From Caulobacteraceae bacterium UBA5005 (GTDB taxonomy: Bacteria; Pseudomonadota; Alphaproteobacteria; Caulobacterales; Caulobacteraceae): a stretch of 64,000 nucleotides of DNA. Under the pieces are notes generated by a model. That model searched no databases. It was not told where the DNA came from and saw only the letters and a program-made list of their open reading frames with translations. Numbering within the stretch: the stretch's first letter is position 1; each line of letters opens with the position of its first letter. Of the stretch, positions 17,489 to 27,751 are shown in pieces. Location: assembly GCA_002398405.1 (NCBI GenBank), contig DGYN01000062.1:8200-72199 (forward strand), written 5' to 3'. The position numbers and the translations under genes were made by a program.

Positions 17489-18181
17489 CTAGTTGTCCAG
17501 GTCCAGCGAATAGCCGGCGGACCGGACGGTCCTGACCGGGTCGGCCTCGCCGCCCAGCATGAGCGCCTTGCGCAGACGCCCAACGTGCACGTCGACGGTG
17601 CGGGCTTCGACATAGATGTCTGCGCCCCAGACGGTGTCCAGAAGCTGCTCGCGGCTGAACACCCGGCGCGGGTTCTGCATCAGATGGTCGAGCAGGCGAA
17701 ACTCCGTGGGCCCTAAGTGCACTTCGCGCTCGCCCCGCCGAACCCGGTGGGCGACGCGGTCCAGGATGATGTCGCCGTGGCGGATGACATCCTCCGCCAG
17801 CCCCGGACGCACGCGGCGCAGCACCGCGCGGATGCGGGCGGCCAGTTCGGTCATCGAGACGGGTTTGACGATGTAGTCGTCGGCGCCGGTGTCCAGGCCC
17901 CGGATGCGGTCGGTTTCCTCGCCGCGGGCGGTGAGCATGATAATTGGGGTGTTGCGGGTCTTGCGGCTGGCCCGCAGGCGGCGGCAGACTTCGATGCCGG
18001 AAAGCTTGGGCAGCATCCAGTCGAGGACCACCAGATCCGGCGTCTCCTCGTCGGCGAGCAGCATGGCTTCTTCGCCATCCAGAGCCATGGCGACGCGATA
18101 GCCTTCCTTGTCGAGGTTGTATTGGAGGAGCTGGGCCAGCGCCTCTTCGTCTTCCGCAACGAGGATCCTGGGCGCCGCCAT
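17489..18181 (-). CDS. phoB: Phosphate regulon response regulator PhoB
   Basis: 230 residues from the ATG at 18181. Receiver domain with acidic pocket EDEE, phospho-acceptor Asp in LVVLDWMLP, Thr in MLTARGEE and Lys in YIVKPVS. The C-terminal winged helix reads FRLLDHLMQNPRRVFSREQLLDTVWG and RTVDVHVGRLRKAL. PhoB, phosphorylated by PhoR, binds Pho boxes. It is last in pstC-pstA-pstB-phoU-phoB; its ATG overlaps the phoU TGA by 1 nt. Confidence 0.95.
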   Translation of the reverse strand: MAAPRILVAEDEEALAQLLQYNLDKEGYRVAMALDGEEAMLLADEETPDLVVLDWMLPKLSGIEVCRRLRASRKTRNTPIIMLTARGEETDRIRGLDTGADDYIVKPVSMTELAARIRAVLRRVRPGLAEDVIRHGDIILDRVAHRVRRGEREVHLGPTEFRLLDHLMQNPRRVFSREQLLDTVWGADIYVEARTVDVHVGRLRKALMLGGEADPVRTVRSAGYSLDLDN

Positions 18182-18867
18182 CAGATCGCTGCTCCCTTGG
18201 GCCTGGGCGCGGCTATGGTTTCGCCGGTGATCTCGTAGTGGATGATCTCGGCAATGTTGGTCGCATGGTCGCCGATCCGTTCCAGGTTCTTGGCCACGAA
18301 CAACAGGTGGGCGCAGGGGGTGATCGTGCGCGGGTCCCCCATCATATAGGTCAGGAGCTCGCGGAACAGGCTGTTGTAGTGCTCGTCGACCTCCTGGTCG
18401 CGCTGCCACACGGCCGTGGCGCGGGAAAGATCGCTGGTGGTGTAGGCGTCGAGAACCTCGCGCAGGCGGTCGGCGACCAGCTTGCCCATCCGTTCGATCG
18501 ACCGGGTGAGCGGCGTCACCGGCTCTGTCTCGGTGAGCACCAGGGCCCGCTTGGCGATGGACTTGGCGAGGTCGCCGCAGCGTTCAAGATTGCCGGCGAT
18601 CTTAATGGCCGCCAGGGTGCGGCGAAGATCGTTGGCCATGGGCTGGCGAAGGGCGATCAGCCGGATGCAGCGTTTTTCGATGTCGATCTCCAAAAGATCG
18701 AGCCGCTCATCCCGCCCGACGACGGCCTCTGACAGGGCGACGTCGCGCCTCGCCACCGCATCGACCGCCGAGGCGACCTGGGCTTCGGCCAGGCCGCCCA
18801 TGCGGGCGACCTCGGCCGCCAGCTGGGTCAACTCGTCTTCGTAGGATTTGACGATGTGTTCGCTCAT
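18181..18867 (-). CDS. phoU: Phosphate signalling complex protein PhoU
   Basis: 228 residues, mostly helical, with two PhoU repeats. The conserved motifs are CIRLIALRQPMANDLRRTLAAIK-type helix and the second repeat LFVAKNLERIGDHATNIAEII. PhoU represses PhoR when phosphate is plentiful by linking it to the Pst transporter. It sits between pstB and phoB, 10 nt from pstB and overlapping phoB by 1 nt. Confidence 0.95.
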   Translation of the reverse strand: MSEHIVKSYEDELTQLAAEVARMGGLAEAQVASAVDAVARRDVALSEAVVGRDERLDLLEIDIEKRCIRLIALRQPMANDLRRTLAAIKIAGNLERCGDLAKSIAKRALVLTETEPVTPLTRSIERMGKLVADRLREVLDAYTTSDLSRATAVWQRDQEVDEHYNSLFRELLTYMMGDPRTITPCAHLLFVAKNLERIGDHATNIAEIIHYEITGETIAAPRPKGAAI

Positions 18868-18877
18868 CTCGTCTTCC

Positions 18878-19690
<813 letters not shown>

Positions 19691-19710
19691 GGGTGGTCTC
19701 TGGGGCTTTT

Positions 19711-21024
19711 TCACCAGCGGCGCTCAAACTTACGGCGGACGATCACGGCCAGGAGGTTCATCAGGATCATGAACCCGATCAGCACCATGATGGCGGCGGC
19801 GGTCTTTTCATGGAAGGCGCGCTCGGACGCGGTCTCCCAGATGAACACCTGAACGGGAAGGACGGTGGCGGCGCTGGTCACGCTTTCCGGAATGCCGGGG
19901 TTGAACGAGACCATGCCGACCATAAGCAGGGGGGCGGTCTCCCCAAGGGCGTGGGCGAGGGAGAGGATCACCCCGGTCATGACGCCGGGCACCGCCAGAG
20001 GCAGGACGTGATGGAACACCGTCTGGGTGCGCGAGGCGCCGACGCCGAGCGCGGCTTCGCGGATCGACGGCGGCACGGCCTTGAGGGCCGAGCGGGTGGC
20101 GATGATCACTGTGGGCAGCGCCATCAGGGCCAGCACCAGGCCGCCGACCAGGGGCGAGGACCTCGGAACCCCCATCCAGTTGATGAACAGGGCCAGCCCT
20201 AAGAGGCCGTAGACGATGGAGGGCACGGCGGCGAGGTTGTTGATGTTGACCTCAATGAGGTCGGTCCAGCGATTCTTCGGCGCGAACTCCTCCAGGTAGA
20301 CGGCGGCCAGGACGCCGGTGGGCACGGCCAGCAGGGCGGTGACAAACAGCATCAGGGCGGAGCCGACGATGGCGCCAAGAACGCCCGCCTGTTCCGGCTC
20401 GGTCGAGTCGGAGGCGGTGAAAAAGCGGGTATTGAAGCCCCCGGTGATGACGCCCGCCTTCTCCAGCTTGTCGATCCAGTCCATCTGCTGGTCGCTGATC
20501 TTGCGGTCGCCCTCGGCGGTCTCGCGCTTGATCTCGTGCTTGAGATAGAGCTGGGCGTCGGCCTTGACCGGGCCCTTCAGGGTGAGGGTCTTTCCGACCA
20601 GGTTCGGATCCTTGCGGATCTGGTCGAGCAGATTGAAGCCCAGATCGGTGGAGACCAGCTCCTGGGCGGCCAGCAGGTTCTCGCCCAGTTCGTCGTTGGG
20701 CGCTCCGATCTTGGCCAGCAGGGCCTCGGCGATCAGGGCGTCGTAATTGGCCCCCATGGGATTGGCGCGGTCAACCCTCAAGGGGTCGATATAAACCGGC
20801 AGGGAAACCTCATAGGCCGTGAAGGCGTGATAGCCCTGGGAGACGATGCGGCCGAGCAGGGTCACCAGGAAGGCCAGGGCGACGAAGATCGCCAGCCGGC
20901 CGTAGAACCGGAACCGCTTTTCGGCGGCGTTGCGCTTCTTCACCCGCGCTTCGAAATCGGCGGTGCGTCCGCGACGGGGGTCGGGGGCGCCGGCGGCGTC
21001 TGCGGTGAGCAGGGCGTCAGTCAT
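19711..21024 (-). CDS. pstA: Phosphate ABC transporter permease PstA
   Basis: 437 residues, longer than the classical 280-300. The extra N-terminal 200 residues form one membrane segment ([19 protein letters not shown]) and a large periplasmic region (DUF3333-like), as in other alphaproteobacterial PstA proteins. The C-terminal half has the usual permease core: [13 protein letters not shown], and the docking loop [21 protein letters not shown]. Overlaps pstC by 8 nt. Confidence 0.93.
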   Translation of the reverse strand: MTDALLTADAAGAPDPRRGRTADFEARVKKRNAAEKRFRFYGRLAIFVALAFLVTLLGRIVSQGYHAFTAYEVSLPVYIDPLRVDRANPMGANYDALIAEALLAKIGAPNDELGENLLAAQELVSTDLGFNLLDQIRKDPNLVGKTLTLKGPVKADAQLYLKHEIKRETAEGDRKISDQQMDWIDKLEKAGVITGGFNTRFFTASDSTEPEQAGVLGAIVGSALMLFVTALLAVPTGVLAAVYLEEFAPKNRWTDLIEVNINNLAAVPSIVYGLLGLALFINWMGVPRSSPLVGGLVLALMALPTVIIATRSALKAVPPSIREAALGVGASRTQTVFHHVLPLAVPGVMTGVILSLAHALGETAPLLMVGMVSFNPGIPESVTSAATVLPVQVFIWETASERAFHEKTAAAIMVLIGFMILMNLLAVIVRRKFERRW

Positions 21025-22429
21025 ACTGTTCCCGGTATTTCTGCACCACGCGCATGGCGATGACGTTGAGGGTCAGGGTGACAAGGAAGAGGGTCAGGCC
21101 AAGGCCAAAGGCGGCCAGGGTCTTGGGGCTGTCGAACTCCTGGTCGCCGGTCAGAAGGGTGACGATCTGCACCGTCACCGTGGTCACCGTTTCCAGGGGA
21201 TTGAGGGTTAGCTTGGCCTGAAGGCCGGCGGCCATGGTGACGATCATGGTCTCGCCTATGGCCCGCGACACCGCCAGCAGCATGGCGGCCATGACGCCCG
21301 GCAGGGCGGCGGGCAGGACGACGTTCTTGATCGTCTCGGACTTGGTTGCGCCCATAGCCAGCGAGCCGTCGCGCAGGGACTGGGGTACGGCATTGATGAT
21401 GTCGTCGGACAGGGACGAGACAAACGGGATCAACATGATGCCCATGACCACGCCCGCGGTGAGCGCCATCTGGTTCTGGACCTGCATCAGATAGTCGCCG
21501 AGAGGCCCGCCGGTCTGGGCGCCGACCCAGTTGAAGAAGGCGCGGAAGATCGGGCCGACGGTCAGGGCGGCGAAGAAGCCGTAGACCACGGTCGGAATGC
21601 CGGCGAGGACCTCAAGCAGGGGCTTGATAACCCCCCGGCTCGTCTTGTGGGCGTATTCCGACAGGTAGATCGCCGAATAGAGCCCGATGGGCGCGGCGAC
21701 GATCATGGCGATCAGCATGACCAGGAAGGTGCCGGCGAACAGCGGCACGGCCCCGAACGCCCCATCGGCCGCCACCTGATCGGTGCGCATGGCGATCTGC
21801 GGGCTCCACTCGGTTCCAAACAGGAAGGCCAGCGGCGAGACTGACTGGAAGAAGCGGAAGGCCTCGAAGGCCAGAGAGGCGACAATGCCGATCGTGGTCA
21901 GGACCGCCAGGGTCGAACAGGCGATGAGCAGGCCGCTGACCCAGCCTTCGACCCGGTTGCGGGCGCGGAAATCAGGTTTGAGGCGCGAGAAGGCCAGGGC
22001 GAAACCGCCCAGCGCCAGGGCGATGGCCAGGCCGATTGCGGCGGTCAGGAAAATCTGATGCTGGCGTGCCGACTGCGCCGCCTTGGCGTCGAGGTGCGCC
22101 TTCAGCGGGCCGAAATCATAGGTCCCGCTGGTCGCCTTGCCGGCGGCCAGGGCGCGGGCGTCGCCGTAGAAGACTTCCTGCTGTTCGGAGGGCAGTTCCG
22201 CCACCGCGGCCGGGGCGTCGGCCGAGAGCATGGCGTGCTCGATGCGGCCGCCGAACACCAGAACGACCGCCAACAGGAGTCCCGCCGGGACCACCGCCCA
22301 GAGGGCGACATAGGCGCCTTGATAGTTGGGCCGCGAATGCCCCTTCCCCGCCGCCTTCGCCTTGCGGCGGCCAAGGCCATAGGCCAGGGCCGAGAGTGCG
22401 GTGAGCAGGACGAGAACGATCCAGACCAT
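21017..22429 (-). CDS. pstC: Phosphate ABC transporter permease PstC
   Basis: 470 residues. Like PstA it carries an N-terminal extension with extra membrane segments and a periplasmic part (residues 1-170). The core has AIYLSEYAHKT, LEVLAGIPTVVYGFFA, and the docking loop RDGSLAMGATKSETIKNVVLP. It is the first gene of the pst-pho operon and has three Pho-box half-sites 36 nt before its start. No pstS lies beside it; the binding protein must be elsewhere. Confidence 0.93.
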   Translation of the reverse strand: MVWIVLVLLTALSALAYGLGRRKAKAAGKGHSRPNYQGAYVALWAVVPAGLLLAVVLVFGGRIEHAMLSADAPAAVAELPSEQQEVFYGDARALAAGKATSGTYDFGPLKAHLDAKAAQSARQHQIFLTAAIGLAIALALGGFALAFSRLKPDFRARNRVEGWVSGLLIACSTLAVLTTIGIVASLAFEAFRFFQSVSPLAFLFGTEWSPQIAMRTDQVAADGAFGAVPLFAGTFLVMLIAMIVAAPIGLYSAIYLSEYAHKTSRGVIKPLLEVLAGIPTVVYGFFAALTVGPIFRAFFNWVGAQTGGPLGDYLMQVQNQMALTAGVVMGIMLIPFVSSLSDDIINAVPQSLRDGSLAMGATKSETIKNVVLPAALPGVMAAMLLAVSRAIGETMIVTMAAGLQAKLTLNPLETVTTVTVQIVTLLTGDQEFDSPKTLAAFGLGLTLFLVTLTLNVIAMRVVQKYREQYD

Positions 22430-22464
22430 GGCTCAGGTCCATGCAGGGGCGGCGTTTCATGTAT

Positions 22465-22493
22465 GCGACAGTTCAGTGACAGTTTGATGACGG
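22465..22493 (-). promoter_or_regulatory. Pho box (three PhoB half-sites) upstream of pstC
   Basis: On the minus strand, three 7-bp units at exact 11-nt steps: CCGTCAT, then CAAA, CTGTCAC, then TGAA, CTGTCGC. This is the PhoB direct repeat (CTGTCAT/C with 4-nt spacers). The last unit ends 36 nt from the pstC ATG, right for an activator overlapping the -35 region. Confidence 0.88.
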
Positions 22494-22637
22494 TCGGGGG
22501 ATAACCGCCGGCGCCGGCGTTTCCCCGGCAAAACTGAGGCCTCATAGAATTTCTCGGCCATTCTCCAGTTAATTCCTATTTCTCCGATCGAGATTAAGAA
22601 CTAAGCGTCTCCCCGTTCAAGAATGGGGATACTTCTT

Positions 22638-25091
22638 ATGACCACCGTTGAGCGTCTCGCCGCGCCGATCTTTACCGCCACCCTGGCCGCCCTGCTTTGC
22701 GGCGCCGCGCCGCAGGCCCTGGCCCAGGAGGCCACGCCACCGGCCCCGCAGATCATCCAGGATGAGGAAACCGACCTGGGTGAAGTCGTCGTCACCGCCC
22801 GGCGCCGGGTGGAAACCATCCAGGACGTTCCGATCGCCGTCGCGGTTGTGCAGGGCGACAAGGTCGAGGCGACCGGATCGTTCAACACCCAGCGGCTGAC
22901 GCAACTGGTGCCGACCCTGCAGGTGCAGTCGTCGAACCCGCGCAACACGGCGATCAACATCCGGGGCCTGGGCGTGCCCTACGGTCTGACCAGCGACGGC
23001 TTCGACCAGGGCGTCGGCATCTATATCGATGACGTCTACAACGCCCGCCCCGCCGCCGGGGTCTTCGACTTCGTCGACGTCGACCGGATCGAGGTCCTGC
23101 GGGGCCCGCAAGGCACGCTCTACGGCAAGAACACGACGGCAGGCGCCGTCAACATCACCACCAAGGCCCCGACCTTCGATTTCGAGGCGGGCGGCGAACT
23201 CACCGCCGGCGACTATGATTTCAAACAAGCCAAGGCGACGATCTCCGGGCCGCTCTCGGACAGCGTGGCCGTGCGCCTGGCGGTCTCCAACACCACCCGC
23301 CGGGGGACGATCTACAACGCCGTCCAGCAGCAGTTCGTCAATGAGATCGACAACCTGGGCATCCGTGGGCAGCTGTTGTTCAAGCCCAATGACGACCTCG
23401 CCATCACCCTGGCGGCGGACTTCAACTCGCAGGACGCCGAATGCTGCGTGCAGGTTTTTGTCCGCACCGGCCCGACCCAGCGTCCGCTGAACCGGCAGTT
23501 TGCGGCCCTTGCCGCTCTTCAGAACTACACCCCGGTCAGTACCAATCCCTTTGACCGGCTGACGGATTCGGACGTCAACGCCAACGCCGGCAACATCATC
23601 CGCGGCTTCTCGGGCCGCGCCGTGTGGGCCGTCGGTCCGGGGACCCTGACTGCGGTTTCCGCCACCCGCGAATGGGACTGGAAGCCCAGCAACGACCGCG
23701 ATTTCACGGGCCTGTCCATCGTTTCCCAGTCACAAAACCCCTCGCAGCAGGAGCAGACCACCCACGAGGTCCGCTACAATTTCGTGGGCGAGAAGTTCGA
23801 CTTCGTGACCGGCGTTTTCTACTTCCACCAACAGATCGACACCCAGGGCTTGGAGTCACACGGCCCCAATTCCAGCCGCTGGAGCATCAATCCCACCAGC
23901 GCCCTTTCCCTCGACCCCTCGGTGCTCAACGGCCTGACCGCCTTCAACACCCAGTTTCTGGAAGCCGAGAGCTTCGCCCTGTTCGGCAAGGCCAACTGGA
24001 AGCTGAACGACCAGTGGACGGTCTCGCCGGGCCTGCGGTTCAACACGGATGAAAAGACCGGTTCCTACGAGCGTGTGGTCCGCGACGGGGCCGGCAACAT
24101 CGTGCCGTTCAGCCTGACGCCGACGACGCGCCAGGCGGCCCAACTGGCCATCTTCGCCCCCCAGGTCAGCGCTCAGCGGTTCGACGACGACAATATCAGC
24201 GGCGACTTCACGGTCAGCTACCAGGCCACCGACGACATCCTGACCTATACGACCTACGCCAAGAGCTTCAAGAGCGGCGGCATCAACCAGAATGGCCTGC
24301 CGACCAATGCGGCCAACCAGCCGATCCTCGAGGCCGCCGTCATCAAGCCGGAGGACGTCAGCCACTTCGAACTGGGCATCAAAACCCAGTGGGCGGAGCG
24401 GGTCTTCACCCTCAACGCCACCGCCTTCCGCACCGACATCGAAGACTACCAGGTGACGGTGAACAACGGCCAGTTCGGCGTCCTGCGCGGTTATCTCGCC
24501 AACGCCGGCGGCGTCCGCAGCCAGGGGGTCGAGTTTGAGACCGTCTACCGCCCGAGCCGCCAGTTCCGCGGCTATCTCAACGGCGCCTATACCGACGCGA
24601 CCTACACCAAGTTCGTCGACGCCCCCTGCCCTCCGGAACTGTCGGGCGGCACGATCGCCACCGGGACTCAGGTTCCGGGCGCTGCCGGCGTTCCCGGCGC
24701 GCTCAGCCCGGCCAACTGCGACATCTCCGGTCAGCGTCTGCCGGGCGTCTCCGAATGGGCCTTCTCCTACGGCTTCGAAGCGAGCGCTCCGTTCAACTTC
24801 CTGGCCCGGGACGGCGATGTCTACTTCGGCTACGACGGCAGCTACCGCTCGGACTGGTCGTCGAACCCGGCGCCCTCTGCCTACACCTGGGTGGACGCCG
24901 CCCATATCGCCAACTTCCGCGCCGGGTTCCGGACACCGGAGGGCCTCAACATCTATGCCTGGGTGCGTAACGCCTTCGACGAGGAGACCTTCGACTTCCT
25001 CACGGTTGGGCCCAGCAGCACCGGCCTGATCGCCGGCCAGCCCGCGGATCCGAGGACCTACGGCGTCACGTTGAAGGCCTCGTTCAAGTAA
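22638..25091 (+). CDS. TonB-dependent outer-membrane receptor, between pstC and phoR
   Basis: 817 residues from the ATG at 22638 (a second ATG at 22623 is possible). Signal peptide to about residue 29 (ALA|QE), TonB-box region LGEVVVTARRR, plug domain with NIRGLG and RIEVLRGPQGTLYGKNTTAGAVNI, then a 22-strand-type barrel ending in aromatic KASFK. Substrate unknown; its place between pstC and phoR, divergent from pstC near the Pho box, suggests a phosphate-containing ligand or a Pho-controlled gene. No clear Pho box faces this strand. A strong terminator follows. Confidence 0.9.
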   Translation: MTTVERLAAPIFTATLAALLCGAAPQALAQEATPPAPQIIQDEETDLGEVVVTARRRVETIQDVPIAVAVVQGDKVEATGSFNTQRLTQLVPTLQVQSSNPRNTAINIRGLGVPYGLTSDGFDQGVGIYIDDVYNARPAAGVFDFVDVDRIEVLRGPQGTLYGKNTTAGAVNITTKAPTFDFEAGGELTAGDYDFKQAKATISGPLSDSVAVRLAVSNTTRRGTIYNAVQQQFVNEIDNLGIRGQLLFKPNDDLAITLAADFNSQDAECCVQVFVRTGPTQRPLNRQFAALAALQNYTPVSTNPFDRLTDSDVNANAGNIIRGFSGRAVWAVGPGTLTAVSATREWDWKPSNDRDFTGLSIVSQSQNPSQQEQTTHEVRYNFVGEKFDFVTGVFYFHQQIDTQGLESHGPNSSRWSINPTSALSLDPSVLNGLTAFNTQFLEAESFALFGKANWKLNDQWTVSPGLRFNTDEKTGSYERVVRDGAGNIVPFSLTPTTRQAAQLAIFAPQVSAQRFDDDNISGDFTVSYQATDDILTYTTYAKSFKSGGINQNGLPTNAANQPILEAAVIKPEDVSHFELGIKTQWAERVFTLNATAFRTDIEDYQVTVNNGQFGVLRGYLANAGGVRSQGVEFETVYRPSRQFRGYLNGAYTDATYTKFVDAPCPPELSGGTIATGTQVPGAAGVPGALSPANCDISGQRLPGVSEWAFSYGFEASAPFNFLARDGDVYFGYDGSYRSDWSSNPAPSAYTWVDAAHIANFRAGFRTPEGLNIYAWVRNAFDEETFDFLTVGPSSTGLIAGQPADPRTYGVTLKASFK

Positions 25092-25117
25092 GTCTGTCAT
25101 AAAAGTGTAGAATTGCG

Positions 25118-25151
25118 GGGTTGGCGCGGGTAGGTCTGCGCCAACCCTTTT
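25118..25151 (+). terminator. Rho-independent terminator after the TonB receptor
   Basis: GGGTTGGCGC and GCGCCAACCC form a perfect 10-bp stem with a 10-nt loop, followed by TTTT. It ends 28 nt before the next gene start, so the downstream barrel gene is expected to need its own promoter or read-through. Confidence 0.82.
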
Positions 25152-25179
25152 GCATGACCACAAGGCAGGCGACGATCCC

Positions 25180-26550
25180 ATGGCAGCCCGGCGCCTGTCT
25201 CTGATCCTTTCGGCCCTTGTCGCCACCTGCGCCTCGCCGGCCTTCGCCCAGGAAAAGCCCTGGACTCTGCATGAGGCGCTGGACGCCCCGGACAATCTGA
25301 AACTCTCCGGCAGCATCCGGCTCCGGCAGGAAAACCTCGACGGTCAGTACCGCGCCGGGGCCGACCCGTCGGACAGCCTCACCAGCCTGCGCACCCTGAT
25401 CTTCGCCGAATACAAGACCGGCCAGGTTCGGTTCGGGGGCGAAATCCAGGACAGCCGCGGCTTTGGCGGCAAGCTTGGCGGGGCCGTCAGCGCCAATGAC
25501 GTCAACGCCCTGGAGCCGATCCAGGCCTATGTGGCCCGCGACTTCAGGGAGCCCTTCGGACCTGGGACCTCCGCCACCGCCCAGGCGGGGCGCTTCACCC
25601 TCAATCTCGGCTCCCGGCGCCTGGTCGCCGCCGACGACTACCGCAACACCACCAACGGCTACACGGGCCTGCGCCTGGACGCCAAGGGCCGCGGCGGTCT
25701 GGCCGCCACCTTCATCTACACCCTGCCCCAGGTTCGCCTGCCCGAGGACAAGCCCTCAGTGATCGACAACGAGGTCAAGTTCGACCTGGAAAGCGCCGAC
25801 CTGGCGCTGTGGGGAGGCCTGGTCTCCAAACCCCTGTTCAAGGGCGGCCCGCTGGTGGAAGCCTCCTTCTTCGCCCTGGACGAGGCGGATGCGCCGGGCC
25901 GGCCGACCCGGGACCGCGACCTCGACACCGTTGGCGCCCGGATCATCCAGAACCCCGCGCCGGGGTCCTTCGACTACGAGGCCGAATACATCCATCAGAC
26001 CGGTTCGATCCGGGCGAGCCTGAGTCCAACAGCCCGGATCCTGGATGTGGAAGCCCACTTCCTGCACGTGGATTTCGGCTACAGTTTCAAAGGGGCGTGG
26101 AGTCCCCGCGTCTCCTTCGACTACGACTACGCCAGCGGGGACGATGCGGATCCAAGCTTTGGACGGTTCGACGCCCTGTTCGGCATGCGCCGCGGCGAGC
26201 TGGCGCCCTCTGGCATCTATGCCGCCATCGGCCGGACCAACCTGAATGCGCCAGGGATCCGGGTCGAGGTGACGCCCAGCAAGCGCCTGGACGGTTTTTT
26301 CACCTACAAGGCCCTGTGGGCAGCGTCGGAGACGGACAGCTTCTCGTCCACCGGCCTTCGCCCGCCCGCCGGGACCACTGATCGCTACGCCGGCCAGCAG
26401 ATCGACGGCCGCCTGCGCTATTGGGTGATCCCGGACTCGCTTCGGCTCGAGGTCACTGCCGTGATCCTGTTCGACAAGGGCCGGATGTTCGAGAGCGTTA
26501 GGACCAAGCCGACCCGCTACGGCTCAATCGCCTTGACGAAATCCTTCTGA
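25180..26550 (+). CDS. Alginate-export-like outer-membrane beta-barrel protein
   Basis: 456 residues from the ATG at 25180; the signal peptide (SPAFA|QE) supports this start. No plug domain. It shows alternating hydrophobic strands and motifs of the alginate-export (AlgE-like) porin family: KLSGSIRLRQENLDGQYR near the start, FTLNLGSRRLVAADDYRN (the GxxRL...N pattern), and RLRYWVIPDSLRLE with a C-terminal TKSF. It may form a selective anion pore. It lies immediately next to phoR, convergently, and may serve phosphate-poor growth. It is not proof of alginate transport. Confidence 0.72.
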   Translation: MAARRLSLILSALVATCASPAFAQEKPWTLHEALDAPDNLKLSGSIRLRQENLDGQYRAGADPSDSLTSLRTLIFAEYKTGQVRFGGEIQDSRGFGGKLGGAVSANDVNALEPIQAYVARDFREPFGPGTSATAQAGRFTLNLGSRRLVAADDYRNTTNGYTGLRLDAKGRGGLAATFIYTLPQVRLPEDKPSVIDNEVKFDLESADLALWGGLVSKPLFKGGPLVEASFFALDEADAPGRPTRDRDLDTVGARIIQNPAPGSFDYEAEYIHQTGSIRASLSPTARILDVEAHFLHVDFGYSFKGAWSPRVSFDYDYASGDDADPSFGRFDALFGMRRGELAPSGIYAAIGRTNLNAPGIRVEVTPSKRLDGFFTYKALWAASETDSFSSTGLRPPAGTTDRYAGQQIDGRLRYWVIPDSLRLEVTAVILFDKGRMFESVRTKPTRYGSIALTKSF

Positions 26551-26556
26551 GAAATT

Positions 26557-27687
26557 CTAAGCCGCTGGAAAATAAGCCGTAAAGGCGGCCCCGGCGTCAC
26601 TGCTTTCCACCATCAGGCCACCCCTGTGGCGGTTGATTATGTGTTTAACGATGGCCAGTCCCAGGCCCGTGCCGGGCGTCTCGCTGCTCTTCTGGCCCGG
26701 CGCCCGGTAGAAGCGCTCGGTGAGTCTGGGCAAGTGCTCGCGGCCGATCCCCGGGCCCTGGTCCGTCACCCTGACGGCGACGAAGGTCCCGGCGGCGCCC
26801 AGGTCCGGCGACAGCAAGAGGCGCGAGGCCGCCTGCGAGCGGCGTGGAGTCCCGGCCTCGATCACCGACAGGCCGGTGGTCAGTTCGACGTTAACCCGTC
26901 CGCCGGCCGGGGTATATTTGATGGCGTTCTCCACCAGGTTCTGCAGGACCTGCAGCAGCTGATGCCGGTCGCCGGTCATGGGCGCGGTCTTGGCGCCAGT
27001 GATCTCGATCGTGACCTTGGCGGCGCCGGCGATGGGCGCCATGGCGTCGGCGACGTCGCGGGCGCACGCGGTGAGGTCGACCTCGCCCGAGGGCGGAATG
27101 TGTTCGTTGAGCTCGACCCGCGACAGGCTCATCAGGTCCTGCACCAGCCGGCTCATACGCTCGGCCTGGTCGGCCATGACGCCGAGGAAGCGTTCGCGGG
27201 CCACGGGATCGTCCTTGGCGTGACCGCGCAGGGTCTCGATGAAGCCGGTAAGCGAGGCGAGCGGGGTCTTGAGCTCGTGGCTGGCGTTGGCCAGGAAGTC
27301 GGCCCGCATCCGCTCGTTGCGGCGCGCGTCGGTCTCATCGCGAACGACGAGCAGGACCAGGCGCTCCCCTCGGGCCGGCGGCGGCAGGGGTCGCACGACC
27401 GCCTGCAGGCTGCGGTCCTGCTGTCCGGCTTCCCAGACGACCTCGCCGCTGGCGCCGTGGGCCAGGCTCGCTTCGATCAAGTCGAGCACCTCGGGACGGC
27501 GGATGACGGAGGCGAGCATGGGCTGACCCTCGGTGAGACGGAAGGTCTCGCGGGCCGCCGCATTGGCCATCACCACCCGGCGAGTGGCGCCGAGAGCATC
27601 ACCCCGTACGATAAGGGCCGGTTCGGGCAGGACTTCGAACACCGCCGCGAGCGAGGCCACATCGAGAAATTCAGAATTGCCCGCCAT
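26557..27687 (-). CDS. phoR: Phosphate regulon sensor histidine kinase PhoR
   Basis: 376 residues. PAS-like N-terminal half (EVLPEPALIVRGDALGATRRVVMANAAARETF), then the HisKA H-box NASHELKTPLASLTGFIETL (His near residue 141), N-box NLVENAIKYTPAGGRV, G1 DQGPGIGREHLPRLTERF and G2 GTGLGLAIVKHI. Unlike E. coli PhoR it has no visible membrane segment in this frame. In Caulobacter phoR abuts pstC; here two opposite-strand genes lie between them. Assigned by location and fold. Confidence 0.85.
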   Translation of the reverse strand: MAGNSEFLDVASLAAVFEVLPEPALIVRGDALGATRRVVMANAAARETFRLTEGQPMLASVIRRPEVLDLIEASLAHGASGEVVWEAGQQDRSLQAVVRPLPPPARGERLVLLVVRDETDARRNERMRADFLANASHELKTPLASLTGFIETLRGHAKDDPVARERFLGVMADQAERMSRLVQDLMSLSRVELNEHIPPSGEVDLTACARDVADAMAPIAGAAKVTIEITGAKTAPMTGDRHQLLQVLQNLVENAIKYTPAGGRVNVELTTGLSVIEAGTPRRSQAASRLLLSPDLGAAGTFVAVRVTDQGPGIGREHLPRLTERFYRAPGQKSSETPGTGLGLAIVKHIINRHRGGLMVESSDAGAAFTAYFPAA

Positions 27688-27751
27688 CGGGGGCTAGGCC
27701 TAGCGGCAAACGCGTCTTGGGCAAAGAGCGATGGTTGGCTAATCAGGGAGC

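Noticed and set aside
22494..22637. Pho box facing the TonB receptor
   Set aside because: No second CTGTCA-like repeat in the plus orientation; TTAA pairs near 22568 and 22593 have wrong spacing for CtrA.
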